A DNA stretch of 64,000 nucleotides, taken from contig JAEYWP010000024.1 in NCBI GenBank assembly GCA_023428905.1, positions 141,775 to 205,774 on the forward strand, written 5' to 3'. The translations under genes were made by a program, and so were the position numbers. The notes beneath the pieces were generated by a model. It searched no databases, had not been told where the DNA came from, and worked only from the letters and a program-made list of their open reading frames with translations. Within the stretch, counting starts at the first letter, position 1, and the number at the start of each line of letters is the position of its first letter. The DNA comes from Verrucomicrobiota bacterium. GTDB taxonomy: Bacteria > Verrucomicrobiota > Verrucomicrobiia > Opitutales > Opitutaceae. Positions 1 to 10,322 of the stretch are shown here, in pieces.

Positions 1-1249
1 GCACACCGGGCGCGGCACTCGCGCGCGGACTGGATTCCTTGATCAGATCGTTCGCATCGACCCGCGCCGCCTGAAGCGCCGGGATCAGGCCGGCGAGCAG
101 GGCGGCCGCAACCGCGCAGACTCCCGCGACCGCCAGGACGAAGGGATCCAGTGACACCTCGTTCGAACGCGGGAGAAGTTCCGGCGGTATTTGGTTAACC
201 ACGACGCGCAGCACCACCCAGGCGGTGGCAAGGCCCACTGCCGCGCCCGGCAGCGCAAGGACCAGGTTTTCAAAAAGCACCTGGCGCAGCACCGCCGCGG
301 GTGGTGCGCCCAACGCCTGGCGCAGGGCCATCTCGCCGCGGCGCCGCAGACCGCGCCCCAGCAGCAGGCTGGCGAGGTTGAAACAGGCCACCAGCAGGAG
401 CAGGCCCGTCGCGCCGAACAGCAGCCATAGGATGCCGCTGACTCCCTTGACGCGCAGGGCGTGCAGTGGCGCCGCCGCCATGCGCCAACCCTGGTTGGTC
501 TCAGGATGCTGCTGTTCGAGATCCGCGGAGATGGCCGCGGCCTCAGCGTGAACCTGCGCGGCGGTTGACTGAGGCGCACGCCGGCCGATCGCGATCCAAT
601 AGCGCGAGTCGCGCACAAAGTTCTCCCCAGCCTCGCGGGCGAAGGGCACCCACACGTCGACGAAGGCGGGCTCCCGGACCACCGCTGGCATCACGCCGAT
701 CACCGTTGTCGGGCGGTCGTTCAAGGTGATGACGGTGCCTACGACGCCAGGACTCGCATCAAAACGACTGCGCCAGACCTCCTCGCTGAGCAGCACGGCG
801 GCCGGTGCGCTGACGGAAAACTCGGCGTGCGTAAAGAGTCGTCCCAGGAGCGGACGTGAGCCGAGGGTGGCAAAAAAACCCTCCGTCACGAGCGTCGCGT
901 TCAACTGCACCGGTTGCTCCCCAGGACGCTGCCAGGTCGCAAAGTCGGGGCGGTAGGCGCCGGTGGAGACACAGGCGGTCTGGCGCGCGGCAAAATCGCG
1001 AAAATCCAGGACCGAGATCGCAGGCTGGACGACGGATTTGTCGCGGTTGACCGCCTGAAGTCCCACCAGCTCGTGCGCCGCCTGGAAAGGCAACGGCCGC
1101 ACCAGGATCGCGTTGATTAGGGAAAATACGACCGTGACGGCGCCCACGCCCGTGCCCAGCAGGAGGATGGCCGCAAGCGCAAAGCCCGGAGACCGCAGCA
1201 GCTGGGCAAACCCGCGGCGGAGTTCCGTCAGAAGGTGGAGCGAGGACAT
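1..1249 (-). CDS. ADOP/MacB-type ABC transporter permease, partial (3' end outside window)
   Basis: This is a FtsX/MacB-fold permease of the kind called ADOP (acidobacterial duplicated orphan permease). I translated 416 codons without a stop, running off the left edge. A first membrane helix (about residues 20-45) is followed by LVRPLPF, the usual entry into the periplasmic MacB_PCD domain, which spans about residues 50-265. Then come helices around ILWLLFGATGLLLLVACFNL, an RRGEMALRQALGA amphipathic stretch typical of FtsX domains, and two more helices. Full ADOPs have about 800 residues, so the second FtsX half should lie beyond the edge. The ATPase partner is not visible. It is third in a minus-strand unit behind the kinase and regulator genes, 95 bp downstream of the regulator. 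Substrate unknown; peptide or antibiotic export or envelope stress are the usual roles of MacB relatives. Confidence 0.9.
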   Translation of the reverse strand, partial: MSSLHLLTELRRGFAQLLRSPGFALAAILLLGTGVGAVTVVFSLINAILVRPLPFQAAHELVGLQAVNRDKSVVQPAISVLDFRDFAARQTACVSTGAYRPDFATWQRPGEQPVQLNATLVTEGFFATLGSRPLLGRLFTHAEFSVSAPAAVLLSEEVWRSRFDASPGVVGTVITLNDRPTTVIGVMPAVVREPAFVDVWVPFAREAGENFVRDSRYWIAIGRRAPQSTAAQVHAEAAAISADLEQQHPETNQGWRMAAAPLHALRVKGVSGILWLLFGATGLLLLVACFNLASLLLGRGLRRRGEMALRQALGAPPAAVLRQVLFENLVLALPGAAVGLATAWVVLRVVVNQIPPELLPRSNEVSLDPFVLAVAGVCAVAAALLAGLIPALQAARVDANDLIKESSPRASAAPGV

Positions 1250-1294
1250 GCCGCCATCCTGCCAGACGCGCGGCCTCGAAATCATCCGGCAGAC

Positions 1295-1324
1295 GTCATG
1301 CCCGACGTCATGCCGCAGCATGAC
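1295..1324 (-). promoter_or_regulatory. GTCATG repeat pair upstream of the permease gene
   Basis: Two GTCATG half-sites on the plus strand (1295-1300 and 1307-1312) are 12 bp apart and an inverted CATGAC follows at 1319-1324. The 20-mer GTCATGCCCGACGTCATGCC matches 17 of 20 bases of the element at 3221-3240 before the kinase gene. Both lie 46-48 bp upstream of their start codons. This is the layout expected for a NarL-type regulator autoregulating its operon and its target; the binding itself is inference. Confidence 0.5.
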
Positions 1325-1344
1325 CGTCGTGCCCCCCCACTCGC

Positions 1345-2004
1345 CTAGATCAGGCCGAGTTCACGGGCTCGCAGCGCGGCCTGGGTGCGGTCGAGGACGC
1401 CCAGTTTCCCGAGCACCTGGGTCATGTGGTTTTTCACCGTGCCTTCCGTGATCCCCAGTCGGGTGGCAATCTCCTTGTTTGAAAGTCCCTCGGCGAGGGA
1501 GGCCAGGACGGACAGTTCCCGCGACGAAAGCGGTTCCGGGAGGGCGGGATGCAGGCTGCGGCGGAGCTCACGCTGGGCCAGCCGATTGTATTCACCCAGC
1601 ACCTTCGCGGCGACCGACGGGTGCAGGATTCCGTCGCCCCGCGCCACCGCCAGGATGGCTTCGAAGAGCTTTTCGGACGGCGCCGCCTTGAGCAGGTAAC
1701 CGGCGGCGCCGGCCTGGATCGCTGCAAAGACCTCGTCGTCGTCCTCGAAGGTGGTGAGCACGAGGACTCGGGTTTGCGGCGCTTGCTGCAGGATCAGCCG
1801 CGTGGCTTCCACCCCGTTCATCGTGGGCATGCGCAGGTCCATCAACACCACCTGCGGTTTCAGACGGACGGCCAGCTCGACCGCCTGGGCGCCATCCGAG
1901 GCCGTACCCACCACGCTGAAACGCGGGTCAAAACCCACCAGGGTGTTCAGGGCCTCGCGAAAGAGCGCCTGGTCGTCGACCAGAAGAACGGAAACGGTGC
2001 TCAT
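1345..2004 (-). CDS. NarL/LuxR-family response regulator
   Basis: This 219-residue protein has an N-terminal receiver domain: acidic pocket LLVDDQ near residue 10, phospho-acceptor Asp in VVLMDLRMP near residue 56, and the Lys in GYLLKAA near residue 106. The C-terminal LuxR helix-turn-helix runs from LSSRELSVLASLAEG through NKEIATRLGITEGTVKNH. It overlaps the upstream kinase gene by four bases (ATGA), so the two are translationally coupled and almost certainly form a two-component pair. The next gene downstream is the ADOP-type permease, the probable regulatory target. NarL-type regulators bind short repeats spaced about one helical turn, which fits the GTCATG pairs found before the kinase and the permease. 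Confidence 0.95.
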   Translation of the reverse strand: MSTVSVLLVDDQALFREALNTLVGFDPRFSVVGTASDGAQAVELAVRLKPQVVLMDLRMPTMNGVEATRLILQQAPQTRVLVLTTFEDDDEVFAAIQAGAAGYLLKAAPSEKLFEAILAVARGDGILHPSVAAKVLGEYNRLAQRELRRSLHPALPEPLSSRELSVLASLAEGLSNKEIATRLGITEGTVKNHMTQVLGKLGVLDRTQAALRARELGLI

Positions 2005-3173
2005 GCCGGGACGCTCACCCGCAGTTGGAATTCGCCGGCCCGGCCCGCTTCAGCAGAGAGGCTTCCCCCCAGTCCCGTGATCCGCTCTCGCAGTCCCATC
2101 AATCCGTATCCAGGCGGTTGTGACGAGGACGACGCGACGCACCCGTCATTTCGCACCTCGAGCGACACCGCCTGGGTGTTCCGGTAATCCAGGCAAAGTT
2201 CGATGCGCGAGGCGCGCGCATGTTTGCGCACGTTCGTCAGGCCTTCTTGCGCGGTTCGAAAGAGAGTCTGCTCCACCTCCGGCGGCAGGCGGCGGACAGG
2301 TCCCTCGACGCAAAGGACAGCCGGGTTGCCGCTCTCTCGCACGAGGCCAGCCAGGCTTTCCGGGAGCGGCAGGGTCGCTCCCGCGGTGCGGAGGGCGCCG
2401 ACCGAGCGTCGTACCTCCTCGAGGGCGCGTTGCGCGAGCTGCTCGGCCGACCGGATCCCCTCCGCAGCGCGGTCGGGATCGCGTTGGAGGCCAGCCTGGG
2501 CGGCCTGGAGCTGCACCGTGATCACGGTGAGGTAGTGCCCCAGGCCGTCGTGGATATCGCGGGCGATGCGGTTGCGTTCCTCCGCGGCAGCGAGGGCCGC
2601 CTGCTGCTCGGCGGTGGCACGCAACTGCGCGTTCGCGCGCTCCAGCTCCTCCGCCAGCGACTCGGACTGGTGCTGCGCCTTGATGGAGCGCACCATCGCC
2701 AGGGTGATCACGGCGGTGAAGAGGTAGGCGACGGCCAGAGAAAGCATGCCACCGGTGGCGTGTTTGACCGTGAGATTGGGGCCGTAGAAGGCCCAGGTGC
2801 TGACACCGAAATACGCGGCGGCGACAAGCGCTGCGCCCCAGCCAGGGAGCCTGCCCACGGCATGGCTCACCATCGGCATCGCCAGGAGCCAGGTAAAATT
2901 GCTGGGAACGCGGGAGGCGCAGATGGCCACAAAAAACAGCCACTGGAGCGGATGGAAAATGAAGGGCCATGCCCGCGGGAAGCGTTGTCTCAGGTCGGGC
3001 TCAAACCATCCGGTGACAAAAATGCAGAGCAGCCCGCCGACCAGGACCGGGCCATGCAGGGGCCAGGGCTCAAAGCGGCTGGTCAGCGACGTGCCGATGA
3101 GCACCGTCAGCAAGAGGGCGTTCATCACCCAATTGCTGCGCTCGTCGAAAAGGTCCGGCTGCCGGGAAGTCAC
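2001..3173 (-). CDS. DesK/NarX-type sensor histidine kinase
   Basis: This is a 390-residue membrane kinase. The first 170 residues hold about five or six hydrophobic segments and little periplasmic sequence, so the signal may be sensed in or at the membrane. A short coiled coil (EELERANAQLRATAEQQ) leads to a HisKA_3 box, RNRIARDIHDGLGHY, with the phospho-accepting His. The HATPase domain has the N box (GLTNVRKHA) and a G box (GYGLMGLRERI). The start used is GTG; an in-frame ATG 48 bases further in (MNALLL) is possible. It is the first gene of the kinase-regulator-permease unit. The organisation resembles two-component systems controlling ABC exporters, but the stimulus is unknown. Confidence 0.93.
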   Translation of the reverse strand: MTSRQPDLFDERSNWVMNALLLTVLIGTSLTSRFEPWPLHGPVLVGGLLCIFVTGWFEPDLRQRFPRAWPFIFHPLQWLFFVAICASRVPSNFTWLLAMPMVSHAVGRLPGWGAALVAAAYFGVSTWAFYGPNLTVKHATGGMLSLAVAYLFTAVITLAMVRSIKAQHQSESLAEELERANAQLRATAEQQAALAAAEERNRIARDIHDGLGHYLTVITVQLQAAQAGLQRDPDRAAEGIRSAEQLAQRALEEVRRSVGALRTAGATLPLPESLAGLVRESGNPAVLCVEGPVRRLPPEVEQTLFRTAQEGLTNVRKHARASRIELCLDYRNTQAVSLEVRNDGCVASSSSQPPGYGLMGLRERITGLGGSLSAEAGRAGEFQLRVSVPA

Positions 3174-3220
3174 GAAAGCGGAGCCTGACGCGCCCGGTGC
3201 GGGCAGGCAATAGGACGAAA

Positions 3221-3261
3221 GTCATGGTCGAGGTCATGCCGCCATCCGGTTCTGCGCTGAC
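3221..3261 (-). promoter_or_regulatory. GTCATG repeat pair upstream of the kinase gene
   Basis: GTCATG occurs at 3221-3226 and again at 3233-3238, again with 12 bp spacing; an imperfect inverted half-site (GCTGAC) lies at 3256-3261. The 20-mer GTCATGGTCGAGGTCATGCC differs at three internal positions from the one upstream of the permease. It sits 48 bp from the kinase start codon, mirroring the permease site. It is a candidate autoregulatory operator for the NarL-type regulator. Confidence 0.5.
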
Positions 3262-3320
3262 CGTCACGCCCCCGGCTGCGGATGACGGACCGGCCGGGAC
3301 CGACTTCCCTCTGTCGCTGC

Positions 3321-4580
3321 CTATGGCGCAATGCCCCAGCGTCGGGTAAAGGGATAATAGATGAACAGAGGACGGCCCACGACATCCTCCTTCGGGACGT
3401 AGCCCCAATAACGGCTGTCCAGGCTGCTCGCCGAGTTGTCGCCCAAGGCCATGAACTTGTCGTTGGGAACCGTGGCAACACTGCCCCTGGCCAGCAGGCC
3501 AATATTGCGGTAGCCGGGGTACTTGTCCTCTCGCCGCGCGTTTTTGTCGAACGCCTTGGAGCCGGTGATCGGCTCGCCGTTGCGGATGAGGGTGGAATCC
3601 CGGATCTCGAGCTGGTCGCCCGGTGCGCCTACCAGGCGCTTGATGTAATACTGATCCGTGGGCCCTGGCATCTGCGGGTGCAGCGCCGTCAGTTGCCGCG
3701 TGCGAAAGACAAAACCGTCGCCTATGTCGGGCTGGAAAAAGTGGTAGCTGAACCGGTCGACGAACAACTGGTCGCCGGTGAGCAGGTCGAAACGCAGGAG
3801 GGAGTCTCCCTGGCTCACCTCGCGGTCGAGAGTCGCCACCTGATAATGGAACGTGCGCCGGTTGGAGGAGCGGATCTTCTTTTCCACCTCACCCGGCTGC
3901 AGCTTGAAATACTCCCGGATCACCGGTTCGAGGTCGAAGTCGGCCGGCACCTGGATCGGAATGCGTTCCTCCCCGACATAGAGGGAGTATTCGCGGACGG
4001 TGGTGGGGATGATCAGCCATTTTCGGCCGGGCTTGAGCTCGGAGAAAAGCTGCCAGCGCGAATCCCCGTCGGAGACCACTGCCAGGCCGACTTTTCCGGA
4101 AACCGGGGCAGCGACATGTTTGTGCTGGGCGCCAAATGCGACCAGGCGGGCGATGCGCACCACCGGACCCGGTGCGTCGTCGGGTTCCGAATACACCTGG
4201 GGTGTCATCCCATAATAACTCGGCCACATCGAGTTGGTCGGGATCTTGAATGGCTGGATGAAATAGGTGCGGATGCCCAGGACGACGATCGCCGCAACAA
4301 GGAAGAATTCGACGTACTCCTGGAGGGTCGACTTCGGGTAGAAGGAACCCCCGGTGCGGCGCAGCACCTCCTCCAGACCCTCGATCCCCAGCTTCAGCTT
4401 GCTGGCGTCGGCCTTGTCGCGGAGTTGGCCCCGCAGCATCTCGATTCGTTGGACGAGCTGGTTGCGCTCGGTCTCCTGCAACTGGTCGCGGCGGTAGTGG
4501 AAGATCTTGTCCGCAAGCTCGAGCCAGTTCGTGGCGTTGGCCCGCATCTTCTTCTCCACCGATGCAAAAAGTCCGAACAC
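3321..4580 (-). CDS. lepB: Signal peptidase I, enlarged form
   Basis: Type I signal peptidase removes signal peptides at the outer face of the inner membrane. At 419 residues it is clearly longer than the E. coli enzyme (about 324). An 85-residue soluble, charged N-terminus precedes a single membrane helix (about 88-108), then IPTNSMWPSYYG with the nucleophile Ser117. The general-base Lys314 is in YYIKRLVGAPGD, and box E reads GDNSASSLDSRYWGY. Ser and Lys are about 200 residues apart instead of about 55, so an insertion of about 140 residues separates the catalytic boxes. It follows lepA by 12 bp on the same strand, the classical lepA-lepB arrangement. Function is confident from the intact boxes; the role of the insertion is unknown. 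Confidence 0.95.
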   Translation of the reverse strand: MFGLFASVEKKMRANATNWLELADKIFHYRRDQLQETERNQLVQRIEMLRGQLRDKADASKLKLGIEGLEEVLRRTGGSFYPKSTLQEYVEFFLVAAIVVLGIRTYFIQPFKIPTNSMWPSYYGMTPQVYSEPDDAPGPVVRIARLVAFGAQHKHVAAPVSGKVGLAVVSDGDSRWQLFSELKPGRKWLIIPTTVREYSLYVGEERIPIQVPADFDLEPVIREYFKLQPGEVEKKIRSSNRRTFHYQVATLDREVSQGDSLLRFDLLTGDQLFVDRFSYHFFQPDIGDGFVFRTRQLTALHPQMPGPTDQYYIKRLVGAPGDQLEIRDSTLIRNGEPITGSKAFDKNARREDKYPGYRNIGLLARGSVATVPNDKFMALGDNSASSLDSRYWGYVPKEDVVGRPLFIYYPFTRRWGIAP

Positions 4581-4592
4581 GGTGCCTCCGGT

Positions 4593-6389
<1,797 letters not shown>

Positions 6390-6397
6390 GAGAATAC

Positions 6398-6421
6398 CCC
6401 GCCCGGAGCGCACCGGGCGGG
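6398..6421 (-). promoter_or_regulatory. lepA: Hairpin immediately upstream of lepA
   Basis: A perfect 9-bp inverted repeat (CCCGCCCGG, six-base loop, CCGGGCGGG) ends eight bases before the lepA start codon. Read on the minus strand, the GGGCGGGG side is the only purine-rich, Shine-Dalgarno-like sequence near the start, so folding would occlude it. There is no U-tract after the stem, so it is not a classic terminator. A regulatory role is inference. Confidence 0.35.
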
Positions 6422-6467
6422 ATGCAAAAGGTTAAACGTCCGAGCGTGCGGCTCGGGGGGCCACTTT

Positions 6468-7373
6468 TCAAGCGGCGAGTTCGGAAAACTCGGCGTAGCT
6501 TTTCACCGGCCAGTCCTTGTTCGTGCGGCGGGCGAGCCCCGCCAGGACCCCTCCCGGCCCGAGTTCAAGGAAGCTCGTTGCGCCCGCGGCTGCGGCTGAC
6601 TGCATGCAATCTTCCCACAGGACTGAAGACACCACCTGCTTCACCAATGCGTCCCGGATCTCTGTCGGCGTGGAAACTGCCCGGCCGGTCGTATTGGTGA
6701 ACACGGTGAATCGCGGGGTGGCGAAGGGGATCGACTGTAGGAAGGCGGCAAATGCAGCGCGTGCCGGTTCCATCAGGCGACTGTGGTACGCGCCGGCGAC
6801 GTTCAGGGCCATCGCCTTCTTGATCCCTCGCGCCTTGGCGGCGGCGACGGCCGCCTCCACCTTGGTTTTTTCGCCCGAAATGATGATCTGCCCCGGGGCG
6901 TTGAAGTTGGCGGCCTCGATGTCGAATTCGCGGCAGAGATCGAGCACCTTGGCCCGATCCTCACCGACGATGGCGGCCATTCCGCCCGTGGTCTTTTCAC
7001 AGGCCAGCTGCATCAGACGGCCGCGCTCGGCGACCACGCGCAGACCGGTGGCAAAATCAAAAACACCAGCAGAGGTAAGCGCGGTGATCTCACCCAGACT
7101 GAGCCCCAGGGCGAAGCTCACCGCCGGCAGCTTGCCGAGTTCGCGTAGTGCGGCCTCCAGCGCGAGGCCGTGCACAAACAGCGCCGGCTGGCAGACCTTG
7201 GTCTGGGTCAATTCCGCGTCGGGCCCTTCGAAACACACCCGCGTCAGGTCCCAGCCGAGGACGCGGTTCGCTTCATCATAAAGCGCGCGGGCGGCCGCGG
7301 AGTTTTCGTAGAGCGATTTGCCCATGCCGACCTTCTGGGCGCCTTGCCCGGCAAAGAGGAGTGCGAGTGCCAT
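6468..7373 (-). CDS. fabD: Malonyl-CoA:ACP transacylase
   Basis: FabD transfers malonyl groups from CoA to acyl carrier protein in the cytoplasm to start type II fatty acid synthesis. The 301-residue protein opens with LLFAGQGAQKVGMG, carries the nucleophile Ser in GLSLGE, the Arg-containing AERGRLM segment, and the catalytic His in AYHSRLMEPA. The start was placed at MALALLFAGQG because the 14 codons before it are not conserved. It lies upstream of lepA on the same strand with a 78 bp gap containing a hairpin. No other fab genes are next to it. Confidence 0.96.
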   Translation of the reverse strand: MALALLFAGQGAQKVGMGKSLYENSAAARALYDEANRVLGWDLTRVCFEGPDAELTQTKVCQPALFVHGLALEAALRELGKLPAVSFALGLSLGEITALTSAGVFDFATGLRVVAERGRLMQLACEKTTGGMAAIVGEDRAKVLDLCREFDIEAANFNAPGQIIISGEKTKVEAAVAAAKARGIKKAMALNVAGAYHSRLMEPARAAFAAFLQSIPFATPRFTVFTNTTGRAVSTPTEIRDALVKQVVSSVLWEDCMQSAAAAGATSFLELGPGGVLAGLARRTNKDWPVKSYAEFSELAA

Positions 7374-7458
7374 AGGAAAACGTGAACTCCTACGGACCTC
7401 GGTTGCGCAAACCAAGCCCGAAAACCACGCGCATTTTGCTGAACGCGCGCCCTGCGTC

Positions 7459-8247
7459 TCAGAAGCGCCGCAGTTGCGGGAAATACCGGGCCTCGTCCAC
7501 CAGGGGGGCGGTGGGCGGCGGATACACGTCCTGGCGAGGGGTCAGCGCTGGGCGGGAGCCGCCTGCTTCTGGCGCGGCGGGGAAGGCCAGGCCGGCCGGG
7601 GCGGCGGGCGCGGGCGGCGGGGGGACGAAGGTGGACGAGGGGAAGGTGTAAGAACCGGGCGCAGGTTCTGCCGCGGCAAGATACGGATTGGGAGCGGGCG
7701 CGGCGCGGGGACCTCGCCGGGCGTCCCTCACGAGGCCGCTGGTGTCGATGGAGGATTGCGGCCGGAACCGACTTGGGACCGAACCGTCCGCGCCGAGCCG
7801 AGCGCCCTCCCCCGGGCTGCTGTCGACGGTCGGCAGCAGCAGGCTGCGGTCGCGCGGAGTCAGCCAGCCCTCCAGGTATCCGTACAATGGATTTGCGGCC
7901 CGGGAGGTGGAGTCCGCCTCCTCGGTGCGGTCGCGGGTGGACGTTTCGCGGAAGCGGCTTTTCTGCTGGCTCGCCTCAAAGGCGTCGAGCAGCCAACCGC
8001 GCGAGGGAGCCGAGCCGGGCTGCGTGGGCGCCGCGCGATCGGGGCGCGCCGACAACATGGGAACCGGCAGCGCGTCGTCCAGCAGCGGCCCCTGGGGCAG
8101 CGCGCGCGTCGTGGTGGAGAGTTGCTTCAACTCCTCTCTCGCGGACTGAATCGGATCGGGTGCCGCCGGATGCTCCTCCGACTGCCCGAGAGCCAGCGCG
8201 ACCGGGAACAGCAGGGAGGCAAGGTGCAGGGGCAACACCCGTCGCAT
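7459..8247 (-). CDS. Secreted proline/alanine-rich protein of unknown function
   Basis: I do not recognise a family. The 262-residue product starts with a plausible signal peptide (MRRVLPLHLASLLFPVALALGQS) and is otherwise low-complexity: rich in Pro, Ala, Ser and Arg, with stretches such as FVPPPPAPAAPAG near residue 215. No catalytic motif or membrane helix after the signal is visible. It begins 14 bp after the pilT stop codon on the same strand, so it is probably co-transcribed with pilT. An envelope-exposed or periplasmic structural role near the pilus machinery is a guess from this position only. Confidence 0.7.
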   Translation of the reverse strand: MRRVLPLHLASLLFPVALALGQSEEHPAAPDPIQSAREELKQLSTTTRALPQGPLLDDALPVPMLSARPDRAAPTQPGSAPSRGWLLDAFEASQQKSRFRETSTRDRTEEADSTSRAANPLYGYLEGWLTPRDRSLLLPTVDSSPGEGARLGADGSVPSRFRPQSSIDTSGLVRDARRGPRAAPAPNPYLAAAEPAPGSYTFPSSTFVPPPPAPAAPAGLAFPAAPEAGGSRPALTPRQDVYPPPTAPLVDEARYFPQLRRF

Positions 8248-8261
8248 ACGGCGCGGCAGAC

Positions 8262-9350
8262 TCAGGCTTTGATGAAGATGCCCTTGAGGTTCATCTCGAG
8301 GGCCTGGGGATTGGGAGAAAAACGAAGGCCGTCGGCCTTGGAGATTTTGCCCGCCTTGATCAGGCGGTAAAGGTCGCGATTGAAGGAGAAGGAGTGGGAA
8401 TCGCCCGTACCCTCCAGCAGCCCCTGGATCTTTTCAAACTGCCCCTCGAGAATCAGCGTCTTGATGGTCGCATCCGCATTCAGGATCTCGTTGGCCGGCA
8501 GTCGTCCGCCACCTTCCAGCGCCGGGATGAGCTTCTGGCAGATGATTCCGCGGATCGAGCCCGCGATCTGGCGGCGGGCCTGCAGTTGCTGCTCTGGCGG
8601 GAAAAATTCAAACAGGCGGGTGAGCGATTGCGCCACCGTCGCCGCGTGCATGGTGGAAAGGACCAGGTGGCCCGTCTCGGCGGCCGCAATCGCGGTCTCG
8701 AAGGTTTCCCGGTCGCGCATTTCGCCGATCAGAATGATGTCGGGGTTCTGGCGAAGGACGGACTTGATCGCCAGCGGGAAGCTCGGGACATCCAGGCCGA
8801 TCTCGCGCTGGTTGAAGACCGATTTGTCGTCCTGGAAGGTGAACTCGATCGGATCTTCGATTGTGACGATGTGCTTGTCGTACTGGTGATTGATCCAGTT
8901 GAGCATCGCCGCCATCGTCGAGCTCTTGCCCGAGCCGGTCGCGCCGCAAATCAGCAGGATGCCGTCCTTGCCCTGCGCGAGGTGCAGCAGCGGATCCGGC
9001 GTGAGGTTGAGGTCATCGAAGGTGGGAATGCGGCTTTTGATGTGCCGGAAGACGATGCTGACCGTGCCGCGCTGGTGGAACGCGTTGACGCGAAAGCGAC
9101 CGACATTTTCCGCGGTGTACGCGAAATCGATCTGCCCCTCGTTCTCCCACACAGTCTTGAACACGCGCGGCACATGGTCGTCCACGAAAGCCTGCGCCTC
9201 GGTGCCCGCAATTGGATCCATGTCCACGGGTTTGAGGCGACCGGAGAGCCGCACGTATCCGGGTTTGTTGGATTTCACCACCACGTCGCTCGCCCCACTT
9301 TCCACCGCGAGTTTAAGCAGCTCGTTGAAGATCTCAGTGTGTAAGGACAT
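8262..9350 (-). CDS. pilT: Type IV pilus retraction ATPase PilT
   Basis: PilT hexamers power pilus depolymerisation at the inner membrane base, giving twitching motility and DNA uptake. The 362-residue protein has the Walker A box GATGSGKSS, the Asp box with DPIEF, Walker B as ILIGEMRD, the His box MHAATVAQSLTR, and the PilT signature region near GIICQKLIPALEGGG. Length fits PilT (about 345-370). No other pilus genes are beside it except perhaps the small secreted protein downstream. PilU-type paralogues look similar, so a PilU-like role cannot be excluded. Confidence 0.93.
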   Translation of the reverse strand: MSLHTEIFNELLKLAVESGASDVVVKSNKPGYVRLSGRLKPVDMDPIAGTEAQAFVDDHVPRVFKTVWENEGQIDFAYTAENVGRFRVNAFHQRGTVSIVFRHIKSRIPTFDDLNLTPDPLLHLAQGKDGILLICGATGSGKSSTMAAMLNWINHQYDKHIVTIEDPIEFTFQDDKSVFNQREIGLDVPSFPLAIKSVLRQNPDIILIGEMRDRETFETAIAAAETGHLVLSTMHAATVAQSLTRLFEFFPPEQQLQARRQIAGSIRGIICQKLIPALEGGGRLPANEILNADATIKTLILEGQFEKIQGLLEGTGDSHSFSFNRDLYRLIKAGKISKADGLRFSPNPQALEMNLKGIFIKA

Positions 9351-9433
9351 GGGTATGTACAGGTAAAAAAAGCGTTGCGGATTTGGTAAATCGGGCTGCT
9401 CTCCCGTGCAAGGTATTCTCCTGTAAACCCTCC

Positions 9434-10321
9434 ATGAAACTCCGTCCGCTCACCGGTGCCATCACCGCCCTTGTGACCCCCTTCCGCAACGAGGCCGTCG
9501 CCCACGACGATCTCCGCAAGCTGGTGGAGTTTCAGATCAAATCCGGTATCCACGGATTGGTGCCGGTCGGCACCACCGGTGAGTCGCCCACCCTGTCCCA
9601 CGAGGAACACATGGAAGTGGTGCGGGCGGTGGTGGAAACCACCCGCCGGCGCGTGCCCGTGATTGCCGGCACCGGGTCCAACTCCACCCATGAGGCGGTG
9701 CAGCTCACCCGCCTCGCCCATGAAGCAGGCGCGGACGGCATGCTCGTGGTGGCGCCCTACTACAACAAGCCGAGCCAGGAGGGCCTGTTCCGGCACTTCT
9801 CCGAGGTGGCGGAGGAGACGGACCGTCCCATCGTCCTCTATTCGATTCCCGGGCGTTGTGGGATTGAAATTGGGGTGCCGGTGATCGAGCGGCTCCGCGC
9901 CAAGTATCCCCACGTCCGCTACATCAAGGAAGCGGGCGGCTCGGTTGATCGCGTCGACCAGATCAAGCAGGCGCTGGGCAAGGACATCACCGTCCTGAGC
10001 GGCGACGACTCCCTCACCCTGCCTTTCCTGGCGGTGGGTGCGGAAGGCGTGATCAGTGTCGCCTCCAACCTGCTTCCCAAGGAGGTGGTCAAACTGGTGG
10101 AACTGGCCCTCGCCGACGAGTTCGCCAAGGCATCGAAGGTCCACCGTGCGCTGTATCCCCTTTTCAAGGCACTCTTCATCGAGCCCAACCCGGTTCCGGT
10201 GAAAACCGCATTGGTCCGCGCCGGCAGGATCGGATCCGCCGCGGTCCGCTCCCCCCTCTGCGAGATGACGCAGGCCAACCACGAAACCCTGCTCGCCGTG
10301 CTGACCGCGGCCGGAAAATAA
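9434..10321 (+). CDS. dapA: 4-hydroxy-tetrahydrodipicolinate synthase
   Basis: DapA condenses pyruvate with aspartate semialdehyde, the first committed step of the lysine/diaminopimelate pathway, in the cytoplasm. The 295-residue protein has the GTTGESPTL phosphate/Thr motif, the catalytic Tyr in IVLYSIPGR, and the Schiff-base Lys in VRYIKEAGGS. The start at MKLRPLTGAITALVTPF matches the family N-terminus. It is one base from dapB and followed by ruvA, so dapA-dapB-ruvA probably form one operon. It is divergent from pilT. Confidence 0.98.
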   Translation: MKLRPLTGAITALVTPFRNEAVAHDDLRKLVEFQIKSGIHGLVPVGTTGESPTLSHEEHMEVVRAVVETTRRRVPVIAGTGSNSTHEAVQLTRLAHEAGADGMLVVAPYYNKPSQEGLFRHFSEVAEETDRPIVLYSIPGRCGIEIGVPVIERLRAKYPHVRYIKEAGGSVDRVDQIKQALGKDITVLSGDDSLTLPFLAVGAEGVISVASNLLPKEVVKLVELALADEFAKASKVHRALYPLFKALFIEPNPVPVKTALVRAGRIGSAAVRSPLCEMTQANHETLLAVLTAAGK

Positions 10322-10322
10322 C

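Noticed and set aside
1249..1258. Shared ATGCCGCCATCC string near 1248 and 3236
   Set aside because: It overlaps the start codon at one place and not at the other, so it does not align with the GTCATG elements and may be coincidence.
9351..9433. Possible lysine riboswitch before dapA
   Set aside because: The leader is only about 80 bp and lacks the conserved L-box elements or a terminator hairpin.
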